Positions 1 to 8,400 of a DNA stretch of 19,197 nucleotides are shown here, in pieces (positions within the stretch are counted from its first letter, which is position 1; every line of letters begins with the position of its first letter). The DNA is from Planctomycetota bacterium (lineage in GTDB: Bacteria; Planctomycetota; UBA1135). The stretch is taken from NCBI GenBank assembly GCA_027021325.1, contig JALUUN010000028.1:1-19197 (forward strand). Direction: 5' to 3'. The notes beneath the pieces are model-generated. The model had not been told where the DNA came from. It ran no database searches and saw nothing but the letters and a program-made list of their open reading frames with translations. A program made the translations under genes and the position numbers.

Positions 1-195
1 GGCCTCCACGGCCTCCGGCCGGATGCGGACCTCCAGGAGCTCCTTGGCACCGCTCACCCGGGCGGTGACGGCGCCGCCGCCGGCCGTGCCCTCGAAACTC
101 TGCTTCTTCAGCTCCTCCTGCAGTTCGGCCATCTGCCGCTGCACCTTCTGGGCCTGCCGCAGCAGGCCTCCGAGGTCTCCCAGGCTGCCAGCCAT
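1..195 (-). CDS. ybaB: YbaB/EbfC family nucleoid-associated protein (partial, C-terminus cut off by window edge)
   Basis: Sixty-five codons are visible, from an ATG at 195 to the window edge. The start is supported by an AAGGAG Shine-Dalgarno a few bases upstream. The N-terminus reads MAGSLGDLGGLLRQAQKVQ, then a charged helix (QMAELQEELKKQ) and the phrase FEGTAGGGAVTARVSGAKEL, which are family hallmarks: a long N-terminal helix followed by the start of the central beta sheet. Members are about 100-110 residues, form dimers, bind DNA and associate with the nucleoid. The gene follows dnaX by 55 bases on the same strand, the common bacterial dnaX-ybaB(-recR) order, so recR may follow outside the window. 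Identification comes from sequence pattern plus this synteny; the C-terminal part cannot be assessed. Confidence 0.93.
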   Translation of the reverse strand, partial: MAGSLGDLGGLLRQAQKVQRQMAELQEELKKQSFEGTAGGGAVTARVSGAKELLEVRIRPEAVEA

Positions 196-250
196 GTCGT
201 CGCTCCTTGTGCTTCGCTCTCGCTTCGGGGGATGTCCGGAACAAGCCCGT

Positions 251-1807
251 TCAGGGCTGCTCCTCGGTCGCGTGGAAGAGGTCGAGGAGGCGCTGCCCGA
301 GGGGGTCCGGCCGCTTCTCCTCGGCCTCGGGCCAGACGAGCGTCCAGGGCCCGGGACTCCCGGAGAGAGACGCGAGCCAGGCGCGTTCGGCAGGGTCCTC
401 GAGGAGGCGCTGGTCCTCCTCCGGCGGCCGGCGCAGAGAGACGCGCACCCCGTCCGGCAGGATCTCGCCCTCGAGCCAGTGCTGGTCCAGGACCCTGGCG
501 AGGCCCGGGCGGGCGCGGCGGATCTCCTCGCGCATCCGCTCCAGGGCCTCGGATGCCGGCTCCGAGGCCGGCGCGGCGGCCGAGGGCTCCGCGGCGGCCG
601 GCCCGCCCGCAGTCGGGGAGGCGCCCCCTCGGGCCGGCGGCGGGGAAGACGGCGGGGCGGAGGCGGCCGGGGGACCGCCGGCCAGGGACTCCAGGAGGTC
701 CGCGGTCTCCAGCAGCCGGCCGAGACGTCCGGCCCGGAGCAGGGTCCACTCGAGAAGGGCGCGCGCGGAAAGCGGAGCCCCGGTCATCCGCGCCTCCAGC
801 TGGAAGAGCATGCCGAGGAGGGTCTCGAGGCGGTCCCGGCCGAGGTCCCGGGCCAGGGCCAGCATGCGCTCGCGCCGGGCGGGTTCGGGCTCCACGCCGA
901 GGGCGTCCTCGCCGAGGAGGACCACGTGCAGCACATGGCGGACCGCCTCGGTGGCCTGCTCCACGAAGTCGCGTTCCGTGCCGCCGCGCTCCAGGAAGGA
1001 CTCCACGGCGCCCAGGATCGCCGCGCCGTCGTCGCGGGCCACGGCCTCCAGGAGGTCCAGCCAGCGCTCCGGCCGGGCCAGACCCGCCACCATCTCCAGG
1101 TCTTCGAGGGTCGGAGAGCCGTCGGCGACGGCCAGGACCTGGTCGAGCATGGACTCGGCATCGCGCAGACCGCCGCGGCAGCCGCGGGCCAGCGCCGCCA
1201 GGACCTCCTCGGGCACCTCGACCTCTTCCGCCTGACAGATGGAGCGGAGCTTCTCGAGGATGTCCACCTCGCGCAGCCGCCGGAACTCGAAGACCTGGCA
1301 GCGCGAGACGATGGTGTCCGGGATCCTGTGGGGATCCGTGGTGGCGAAGAGGAAGAGCGCGTGACCGGGGGGTTCCTCCAGGGTCTTCAGGAGGGCGTCG
1401 AAGGCCGGTCCGCTGAGGCGCTGGACCTCGTCGATGATGTAGATCTTGGTGCGGTCCCGCAGCGGCCGGTAGTGCACCCGGTCCCGGAGCGCGCGGACAT
1501 CGTCCACGCCGTTGTTGCTGGCGCCGTCGATCTCGACGACGTCCACATCGCTTCCGGCCTCGATCTCCCGGCAGGGGTCGCAGGCGAGGCAGGGTGTGAC
1601 CGTGGGACCCTCGACACAGTTCAGGGACCTGGCCACGATCCGGGCCGTGGAGGTCTTGCCGACACCGCGCGGCCCGATGAGGAGATAGGCCTGGCCGACC
1701 CGGTCGCGCTCGATGGCGCGGCTGAGGGCGCGGACGATGTGCTCCTGGCCGATGACCTCCGCGAAGGTGCGGGGCCGGTACTTGCGGGCGAGGACGCGGG
1801 AGCTCAT
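251..1807 (-). CDS. dnaX: DNA polymerase III subunit gamma/tau (clamp-loader ATPase)
   Basis: A 518-residue protein starting MSSRVLARKYRPRTFAEVIG, the typical DnaX N-terminus. Visible elements are: Walker A GPRGVGKT (about 45-52); four zinc-type cysteines C64, C73, C76 and C79; Walker B IIDEVQ with D126-E127; sensor-1 region FLFATTDPHRIPDTI; and the SRC arginine-finger motif near 168-170. A Pro/Ala/Gly-rich linker follows the third domain, then a short C-terminal domain, so the length is at the lower end for tau. DnaX is the motor of the clamp loader that places the beta clamp on primed DNA and couples it to the polymerase. Walker B ends in DEVQ where E. coli has DEVH. I saw no A-rich slippery heptamer like that producing gamma in E. 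coli. No clear ribosome-binding site precedes the ATG, which sits about 22 bases after the SRP RNA. The ybaB gene follows. Confidence 0.97.
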   Translation of the reverse strand: MSSRVLARKYRPRTFAEVIGQEHIVRALSRAIERDRVGQAYLLIGPRGVGKTSTARIVARSLNCVEGPTVTPCLACDPCREIEAGSDVDVVEIDGASNNGVDDVRALRDRVHYRPLRDRTKIYIIDEVQRLSGPAFDALLKTLEEPPGHALFLFATTDPHRIPDTIVSRCQVFEFRRLREVDILEKLRSICQAEEVEVPEEVLAALARGCRGGLRDAESMLDQVLAVADGSPTLEDLEMVAGLARPERWLDLLEAVARDDGAAILGAVESFLERGGTERDFVEQATEAVRHVLHVVLLGEDALGVEPEPARRERMLALARDLGRDRLETLLGMLFQLEARMTGAPLSARALLEWTLLRAGRLGRLLETADLLESLAGGPPAASAPPSSPPPARGGASPTAGGPAAAEPSAAAPASEPASEALERMREEIRRARPGLARVLDQHWLEGEILPDGVRVSLRRPPEEDQRLLEDPAERAWLASLSGSPGPWTLVWPEAEEKRPDPLGQRLLDLFHATEEQP

Positions 1808-1829
1808 CGGGAAGAAGGGCCGCGGCTGC

Positions 1830-1944
1830 GGGACCGGAGGCCCGACACACCACGGCGCCCGAGACGCCGACCTTAGGGCTGCTCCATTCCTGGCCTGACC
1901 CGGTTCGGAAGGCACTCGCCGCGTGGGGCCGAGCCCCCGGCCCC
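1830..1944 (-). ncRNA. ffs: Signal recognition particle RNA (4.5S type, small bacterial form)
   Basis: Read on the minus strand, the region holds the diagnostic SRP core at about 1900-1871: GGTCAGGCCAGGAATGGAGC followed by AGCCCTAAGG. It matches the universal helix 8 with its asymmetric/symmetric internal loops (GTCAGG opposite AGCAGC) and a GGAA tetraloop at 1890-1887. Here the tetraloop is closed by A-U rather than the C-G of E. coli. The 5' segment from 1944 (GGGGCCGGGGGCT) pairs along about 13 bases with the 3' segment ending at 1830 (GGGCCTCCGGTCCC), closing the hairpin and giving about 115 nt, the usual length of the small form. The RNA scaffolds Ffh for co-translational membrane targeting. 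Its position just upstream of dnaX is common in bacteria. The ends are set by pairing and may be off by several bases. Confidence 0.93.
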
Positions 1945-1964
1945 GAAGCCGGGACCGGCGGGGC

Positions 1965-1970
1965 ATTCTA
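1965..1970 (-). promoter_or_regulatory. Possible -10 element for the SRP RNA
   Basis: The minus strand reads TAGAAT here, close to the sigma-70 -10 consensus and a rare AT-rich patch in this GC-rich region. A start about 7 bases downstream (near 1958) would give a leader of about 14 bases before the folded SRP RNA 5' end at 1944. No recognisable -35 hexamer is found at a 16-18 base spacing (the site holds CGGGGA), so support is weak. Confidence 0.3.
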
Positions 1971-2086
1971 GCAGCCCCGGATAGAGGTCCCCGCTGCCCC
2001 GAAACGGTCCTGCGGCCGAAGGTCGCCGCGAAGCCTGCGCCGGCCGGAGTCTCCTTTCCGGGGAACGAAGACCGCCGCCGGGGGAA

Positions 2087-2176
<90 letters not shown>

Positions 2177-2239
2177 AGCGCGTTCCAGGGAGCAACGGCC
2201 CGGCGTGCCGGACCGGCGGCCGGGGACGGTCCCCGGCGG

Positions 2240-2327
2240 TGGCGGAGAGGGCGGGATTCGAACCCGCGGAGCCCGGAGGCTCACTGGTTTTCGAAACCAG
2301 CCCATTCGGCCACTCTGGCACCTCTCC
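2240..2327 (-). tRNA. tRNA-Ser (anticodon CGA)
   Basis: On the minus strand the acceptor stem is again GGAGAGG with CCTCTCC. The anticodon stem CTGGT/ACCAG holds loop TTCGAAA, so the anticodon is CGA, reading UCG, a favoured serine codon in GC-rich genomes. A long variable arm, the T-arm GGTTCGAATCC, discriminator G and an encoded CCA (2242-2240) are present. Length is 88 bases. It lies 63 bases upstream of tRNA-Ser(GGA), and their acceptor and T arms are nearly identical. Confidence 0.98.
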
Positions 2328-2415
2328 GCGGAGGCGGCGGAGGATGATACCTGCGCCCCGAAGGGCCTGCCAGCAGCGCGAGGTCCGGCGCCCGGAGGAA
2401 CGACCGGACGGCCTC

Positions 2416-2916
2416 TCAGAGCCCGGGCCTCCGCAGGTCCTGGAAGAAGGCGCGCAGCAGTCCGGCGCTCTCGGCGGCCAGGACACCGCCCCGGACCGCC
2501 ACCCGGTGGTTCAGCCCCGGAAGCTCCAGGAGCCGCGCCAGGGACTCGACGCCGCCGAACTTGGGATCCGGAGCCCCGTAGACGAGGCGCGCCACCCGGG
2601 CGTGGATCAGGGCGCCGGTGCACTGCAGGCAGGGTTCCAGGGTGCAGTAGAGCTCCGCACCGGGCAGGCGTTTCTCGCCAGCGGCAGCGAAGGCCTGGGT
2701 CAGGGCCACCATCTCGGCGTGGGCGGTGGCGTCCTGGAGGGCCTCCACCTGGTTGAAGCCGGCGCCCAGGATCTCGTCGCCGCGGACGACCAGCGCGCCT
2801 ACCGGCACCTCCTCGCGCTCCGCCGCCTCCCGGGCCAGCTGCAAGGCCCGCTCCATGATCCTCAGATCCCGCTCCTCGGGGTCGGCGGGCGGGTGCAGGG
2901 GAAAGAGGAGGCGCAC
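2416..2916 (-). CDS. tadA: tRNA-specific adenosine deaminase TadA
   Basis: A 166-residue cytidine/deoxycytidylate deaminase-fold protein. The zinc site is complete: TAHAEM with ligand H66 and catalytic E68, and EPCLQC with C96 and C99. Upstream GAGFNQVEALQDATAHAE matches the substrate-binding region of TadA rather than of free-cytidine deaminases. Downstream IHARVARLVYGAPDPKFGG is also typical. TadA converts A34 to inosine in tRNA-Arg(ACG) so that one tRNA reads CGU, CGC and CGA; that tRNA gene lies 17 bases upstream. The start at 2916 is GTG without a good ribosome-binding site. An ATG at 2856 (MERALQLAREA), preceded by TGAGGATC, is an alternative giving 146 residues; alignment with E. coli TadA favours at least part of the longer N-terminus. 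The inner zinc motif is PCLQC where PCxMC is usual. Confidence 0.95.
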   Translation of the reverse strand: MRLLFPLHPPADPEERDLRIMERALQLAREAAEREEVPVGALVVRGDEILGAGFNQVEALQDATAHAEMVALTQAFAAAGEKRLPGAELYCTLEPCLQCTGALIHARVARLVYGAPDPKFGGVESLARLLELPGLNHRVAVRGGVLAAESAGLLRAFFQDLRRPGL

Positions 2917-2933
2917 GGGCCGACGGGAAGGCG

Positions 2934-3010
2934 TGGTGCGCCCGGGAGGATTCGAACCCCCAGCCTCCTGATCCGTAGTCAGGTGCTCTATCCAGTTGAG
3001 CTACGGGCGC
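2934..3010 (-). tRNA. tRNA-Arg (anticodon ACG)
   Basis: On the minus strand the acceptor stem GCGCCCG (3010-3004) pairs with CGGGCGC (2944-2938). The D arm TAGCTCAACTGGATAGAGCA, anticodon loop CTACGGA between CCTGA and TCAGG, and T arm GGGTTCGAATCC are all canonical. The anticodon is ACG, which needs A-to-I editing by TadA to decode CGC and CGA. The discriminator is A and CCA is encoded (2936-2934). Length is 77 bases. The tadA gene starts 17 bases downstream. Confidence 0.98.
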
Positions 3011-3050
3011 AGAACGCGGGCGGAGATTCCACCCGAGAGCCGCCCGAGCG

Positions 3051-4070
3051 TCAAGGGGAAGGACGGCTTTCCGCCGCCGGCACCGGCGCTGCGGGCAGGA
3101 GCCCGGCCTCATGGTAGGCCCGGGCCGTATCGCGCAGGCCCTCCTCCAGGCTCCAGGCAGGCCTCCAGCCCGTCTGCTCCCGGAAGCGCTCCGCCCGGCA
3201 GTGCCAGGCCGCCGCCCCGAGCTCCCGCAGCTTGTCGGGGCTCAGATAGCGCGGGACGCCGAGAAGGACCCGGCTCGGGCTCAGGACCCAGGCCAGGGGC
3301 CAACCCAGGGCCAGGGGCACGGGGAGCGGGCGCGCCCGGCGGCCGAAGACCCGGGCCAGGAGATCCAGGAACTCCCGGAGGCCCACGGCCTCCGGCCCGG
3401 CAACGTGGAAGACCTCGCCCGCAGGGAAGTCGGCGCCTTCGGCGAGGCCGGCCAGGGCCTCGGCCAGGTCGCCCACGTGGAGGAAGCTCAGGCGCCTCGG
3501 CCCGGGCCAGGGCACCGCGCAGGGAAGCCCGCGGGCGGCCGCCCGGAAGAAGGGCAGGAAGGCGCGGTCGCCCGGCCCGTAGACCGCCGGCGGCCGCAGC
3601 ACGGTCCAGGTGCGGAGGCCGCTGGCGCGCAGGATCTGCTCGCCCAGGAGCTTGCTCCGGCCGTACTCGGAAACGGGACGCGGGGGCGTCCGGTCCTCCA
3701 CCGGGTCGCCGGGACCGGTGGCGGCGAGGCTGGAAACCTGGATCCAGCGGGCCTCCGGGGCCTCCCGCAGGCAGACCCGGAGCAGGGCGCCGGTGCCTGC
3801 GACGTTGACCCGGTGGTAGTCCCGGACCCGGCGGGCAGCCACCAGTCCCGCCACATGGATCACCGCTCCGACCCCGCGGGCGGCGCCGGCCAGGGCCGCC
3901 TCCCGCTCGAGACTGCCCTGACGGGTCTCCAGGCCCTGGTGCCTCCGGGCTGCGGGTGGCAGACGCGCCGGGTCCCGCACCAGGACCCGGACCCGGTGAC
4001 CGCCCGCCAGCAGCCGCTGCAGGAGGGCCCGGCCTACGAAGCCGGTGGCGCCGGTGAGGAGGATCCGCAT
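3051..4070 (-). CDS. NAD(P)-dependent epimerase/dehydratase-like extended SDR (possible ketosphinganine-type reductase)
   Basis: A 339-residue Rossmann-fold protein starting MRILLTGATGFVG, with the extended-SDR nucleotide motif GATGFVG at 7-13. Catalytic residues are visible as VSSLAATGP (Ser 113/114) and YGRSK (Y136, K140). LRPPAVYGPGD and the C-terminal pattern LSPDKLREL...GWRPAWSLEEGLRDTARAY belong to the 3-beta-HSD/dihydroflavonol-reductase-like branch. A hydrophobic stretch, PLALGWPLAWVL, may give membrane contact. The specific substrate is not readable. It diverges from an oxoamine synthase gene resembling serine palmitoyltransferase; in some bacteria a reductase of this fold (CerR type) acts on the ketosphinganine product, so that is a reasonable but unproven role. 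A further in-frame start exists upstream at 4172, but the Rossmann strand begins right after the ATG at 4070. No clear ribosome-binding site is seen. Confidence 0.85.
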   Translation of the reverse strand: MRILLTGATGFVGRALLQRLLAGGHRVRVLVRDPARLPPAARRHQGLETRQGSLEREAALAGAARGVGAVIHVAGLVAARRVRDYHRVNVAGTGALLRVCLREAPEARWIQVSSLAATGPGDPVEDRTPPRPVSEYGRSKLLGEQILRASGLRTWTVLRPPAVYGPGDRAFLPFFRAAARGLPCAVPWPGPRRLSFLHVGDLAEALAGLAEGADFPAGEVFHVAGPEAVGLREFLDLLARVFGRRARPLPVPLALGWPLAWVLSPSRVLLGVPRYLSPDKLRELGAAAWHCRAERFREQTGWRPAWSLEEGLRDTARAYHEAGLLPAAPVPAAESRPSP

Positions 4071-4149
4071 GAGCCGAGAGGATGCTAACCGCCTCCCCCG
4101 CCGCGGGATCCTGGACCCTCCCGCCGCGCCCTGGGACAATGCCTTGCGG

Positions 4150-5370
4150 ATGAGCCGCGACCTGTTCGCCAAGTGCCGCGGCCCGCAGGCCTGGCATGCC
4201 CTGCGGGAGGCCGGCCTGTACCCCTACTTCCGCCCCATCGAGGCTTCCGAGGGGACCGAGGTGGTGGTGGACGGGCGGCGGGTGCTCATGGCCGGCTCTA
4301 ACAACTATCTGGGGCTGACCCACGATCCCCGCGTCCTGGAAGCCGCCCGCGAAGCCCTGGAGCGCTACGGCACCGGCTGCACGGGCAGCCGCTTCCTCAA
4401 CGGAACCCTGACCCTCCACATCGAGCTGGAAGAGCGCCTCGCCGCCCTGACCCGCAAGGAGTCGGCCCTGGTGTTCTCGACGGGCTTCCAGACCAGCCTG
4501 GGCGTGATCTCGGCCCTGGTCGGGCGCGACGAGTGGATCCTGGGAGACCGGGAGAACCACGCGTCGATCATCGACGGCTGCCGCCTCTCCTTCGGCGAAC
4601 TCCGCAAGTACCGGCACAACGACATGGAGGACCTGGAGCGCCTGCTCCAGGCCAAGGGCGAACGCGCCGCCCTGGTCGTCACCGACGGCCTGTTCAGCAT
4701 GACCGGGGATCTCGCGCCGCTGCCGGAGATCACGGCCCTGGCCCGGAGCTACGGCGCCAGGGTGCTGGTCGACGACGCCCACAGTTTCGGCGTCTTCGGC
4801 AGCCGCGGCGCCGGGACCCCCGACCATTTCGGCCTGGACGACCAGGTAGACCTGGTCATGGGGACCTTCAGCAAGTCCCTGGCCGGGATCGGCGGCTTCT
4901 GCACCGGCCCCCTGGAGGTCATGGACTGGCTGCGCCACGGCGCGCGCACCATGATGTTCTCGGCCTCCGTGCCCCCGGCCGTAGCCGCCGCCGCCCTGCG
5001 CTGCCTCGACATCATCGAGGCCGAGCCGGAGCGCCGCGCCTGGGTCCTGGACCTGGCCCGCCGCGCCGCCGACGGCCTGCGACAGCTGGGCTTCGACACC
5101 GGCGCCACGGAGAGTCCCATCGTCCCGGTCTTCCTTGGCGACCGCGTGCGCTGCTTCCGCTTCTGGCAGATTCTCCTGGAGGAGGGCGTCTTCACCAACC
5201 CGGTGACGGCGCCGGCGGTCCCCGCGGGCATGGACCTGCTGCGCTGCTCTTTCATGGCCACCCACGGGGAGCACCACCTGGAGCAGTTCCTCGCCGCTTT
5301 CGAGCGGGCCCGGGAACGCCTGCCGGAGGCGGCCCGGGGCGGGGCCGATGGCGAGGCGCGAAGCGCCTGA
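4150..5370 (+). CDS. PLP-dependent alpha-oxoamine synthase (serine palmitoyltransferase / BioF / KBL family)
   Basis: A 406-residue fold-type I PLP enzyme of the alpha-oxoamine synthase family, which condenses an amino acid with an acyl thioester. Visible motifs are SNNYLGL (50-56), GTGCTGSRFLNGT (74-86), ENHASI with PLP-stacking H137, VDDAHSFG (D208/D209, H211), and GTFSKSLAGIGGF with Schiff-base Lys K242. GTFSKS followed by GGF is closer to bacterial serine palmitoyltransferases than to BioF or KBL, where TFGK or TLGK is usual; this is by eye. The start MSRDLFAKCRG fits the family N-terminus and is chosen at 4150. An in-frame ATG at 4069 with a GAGGAGG upstream is discussed in the findings. 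The adjacent divergent SDR gene suggests a lipid pathway. Biotin genes are absent nearby. Substrates are unknown. Confidence 0.88.
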   Translation: MSRDLFAKCRGPQAWHALREAGLYPYFRPIEASEGTEVVVDGRRVLMAGSNNYLGLTHDPRVLEAAREALERYGTGCTGSRFLNGTLTLHIELEERLAALTRKESALVFSTGFQTSLGVISALVGRDEWILGDRENHASIIDGCRLSFGELRKYRHNDMEDLERLLQAKGERAALVVTDGLFSMTGDLAPLPEITALARSYGARVLVDDAHSFGVFGSRGAGTPDHFGLDDQVDLVMGTFSKSLAGIGGFCTGPLEVMDWLRHGARTMMFSASVPPAVAAAALRCLDIIEAEPERRAWVLDLARRAADGLRQLGFDTGATESPIVPVFLGDRVRCFRFWQILLEEGVFTNPVTAPAVPAGMDLLRCSFMATHGEHHLEQFLAAFERARERLPEAARGGADGEARSA

Positions 5371-5443
5371 GACCGCCGGCCGCGGCGCGCCGGCGGGCGC
5401 CCTCGACTCGGCCGCCTCCGCGTCCTAGGATGCCCGCCGCGGC

Positions 5444-8400
5444 ATGGAACCCTTCGTTCATCTCCACGTCCACACCGAGTACTCCCTCCTGGACGGTGCC
5501 AATCGCATCCAGGACCTGGTCCAGGCCACCGTGGAGGATGGCCACTCGGCCATCGCCATCACCGACCACGGCAACCTCTTCGGCGCCGTCGAGTTCTACA
5601 AGGCCTGCCGCGCCGCCGGCGTCAAGCCCATCCTTGGCTGCGAGGTCTACGTCGCTCAGGTCTCGCACAAGCAGCGCCACCACCGCCGCGACAACCCCTA
5701 TACGCACCTGACGCTCCTGGCGCGCAACGCCGAGGGCTGGCGCAACCTCATGGACCTCAGTTCCCTGGCGCACCTGGAGGGGCACCACTTCCGACCGCGC
5801 ATCGACCTCGAGGTCCTGCAGGGCCGCGGGACCGGCATCACCTGCCTTTCGGGATGCATGTCCGGTCCGGTGAACCGCGAGCTGCGCAAAGGGGACGAGG
5901 AACAGGCGCTGCACGTGGCCGGCCGCCTGCAGGACATCTTCGGGAAGGACTTCTTCTACCTCGAGGTCATGCGCAACGGCATCGAGGAGCAGGACCGTCT
6001 CACCGAAGGCATGGTGCGTCTGCAGCAGCGTCTCGGCGCCCCTCTGATCGCGACCAACGACATCCACTACCTGCGCCACGAGGACTGTCAGGTCCAGGAC
6101 ACCCTGCTCTGTATCCATACCGGAGCCCGGCGGGAGGATCCAGACCGCTGGCGCATGGACACCGACACCCTCTACTTCCGGACGCGCGAGGAGATGAACC
6201 GCATCTTCGCGGACCTGCCCGAGGCCTTGCGCAACACCCTGGAGGTGGCCGAGCAGGTGGACCTGAGTCTGGAGCTCGGCAAGTATCGGTTGCCGCGCTT
6301 CGAACCCGAGGACGGAAGCAGCCCGGAAGAGATGTTCCGGCGCCTGTGCGAGGAGGGCTTCGCCCGCCTCTACCCGGGGAATCCGCCCGAGGCCCGGCAG
6401 CGGCTGGAGTACGAGATGAAGGTCATCCGCGAGATGGGCTTCGTCTCCTATTTCCTGATCGTCTGGGACCTGATCCACTACGCGCGCAAGAGCGGCATCC
6501 CGGTCGGGCCGGGCCGCGGCAGCGCCGCCGGCTCCCTGGTGGCCTACTGCCTGGGCATCACGCGCATCGATCCCCTGAAGTACGACCTGCTCTTCGAGCG
6601 CTTCCTGAACCCCTCGCGGATCTCGATGCCGGACATTGACATCGACTTCTGCAAGGACCGGCGTGAGGAGATGATCCAGTACACGCGCCGCAAGTATGGC
6701 GACGACCATGTCGCCCAGATCATCACCTTCGGGAAGATGAAGGCCAAGGCGGCCCTGCGCGACGTGGCCCGGACCCTGGACATCCCTCTGCCCGAGGTGG
6801 ACAAGGTCGCCAAGAAGGTGCCGGCGGATCCCAAGGCCACGCTGGCCGGTCTCCTGAAGACCGACAAGGAGTTCGCCGACCTGGCCCGGTCCTCCGAGAT
6901 CTACCAGCAGTGGATCCAGCTGGCCATGAAGATCGAGGGGCTTTCGCGGCACAGCAGCGTCCACGCAGCCGGCGTCGTCATCGCCGACCGGCCCCTTCGC
7001 GAGGTCGTGCCGCTGTCCCGCCAGGACGAGGTCATCACGACCCAATGGGACATGAAGGTCTGCGAGGAGGTCGGCCTCCTCAAGATGGACTTCCTCGGCC
7101 TGCGCACCCTGACGATCCTGGAGGACGCCCTGCGCCTGGTTCGCGAGCGCCGCGGCGAGGTCCCCGAGCTCGGAACCCTGCCTCTGGACGACCCCAGGGT
7201 CTACGAGCTCTTGCAGGCCGCCGACACCGAGGGCGTCTTCCAGCTGGAATCCGACGGCATGCGCCGGCTCCTCGCCGACCTGCGGCCGAGCAGCTACGAG
7301 GACCTGATCGCCGTCCTCGCCCTGTTCCGGCCCGGCCCCCTGCGCAGCGGCCTGCACGAGACCTTCGCCCGGCGCAAACATGGCCAGGAACGGGTCACCT
7401 ACGACCATCCTCTCCTCGAGCCCATCCTGCGCAACACCTACGGTGTCCTGATCTACCAGGAGCAGATCATGCGGGTCGCCCAGCGCCTGGGCGGCTTCAG
7501 CCTCGCTGAAGCGGATTCCCTGCGCAAGGCCATGGGCAAGAAGGACGCCCGCCTGATGGCCGGCTTCGAGTCGAAGTTCCTGGACGGCTGCCAGGCCAGC
7601 GGCGTGCCGGACGGAACAGCGCGGCAGATCTGGAACATGATGGTCCAGTTCGCCGAGTATGGCTTCAACAAGAGCCACAGCGCCGCCTATGCCATGGTCA
7701 CCTACCAGGCGGCCTGGATGAAGGCGCACTACCCCGAGGAGTTCTACGCCGCCACCTTCACCCACGAAGCCCACGACACCGACAAGCTGAGGATTCTCAT
7801 CGAGGACGCGCGGCGCCACGACATCGAAGTCCTTCCCCCCTGCGTCCAGGAGTCCGGTCCCGCCTTCCAGGTGCCCCGGGACGGCTGCGTGCGCTATGGT
7901 CTGGCGGCGGTCAAGGGCGTCGGCCAGGGGGCCGCTGAGGCCCTGGTCCAGCGCCGCTCGGCCCTGGAGGGTGGTCGCTTCGCCGGCTACGACGAGTTCC
8001 TCGCCGAGTGCGTGGCCGCCGGCCTGAACAAGAGCACCCTGGAGTGCCTCCTGAAGGCCGGCGCCCTGGACGCCCTCGGCGGCAGCCGTCTGGCCCTGCT
8101 GGCCGACCTCGAGGAAGGCCTGCGGATCGCCCAGCGCACCGCCGCGGACCGGGAACGCGGCCAGGGGTCCCTCTTCGACCTCGGCGGCCCCGCCCCCGGC
8201 CTGCCGGCCGGTTCCGCGGCACCGGCCGGGAACGAGCCTCCGGACGAGGAGGATGCCCGGATTCTCCTGGAGATGGAGAAGGAGGCCCTCGGGCTCTACC
8301 TCACGCGCCATCCCCTGGATCCGTACCGCCACATCCTGGAGGGCATCGCCGCACGCGACAGCCGCACCCTCCGCGAGGCCGGAGACGGGAGTGGCGTCGC

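Noticed and set aside
251..1807. Programmed frameshift making a gamma form of DnaX
   Set aside because: No A-rich slippery heptamer followed by a hairpin was seen in the linker region, which is GC-only.
4135..4140. GACAAT as a -10 element for the oxoamine synthase
   Set aside because: It is only 9 bases before the ATG and no -35 element lies at the right spacing; a leaderless start is possible but unsupported.
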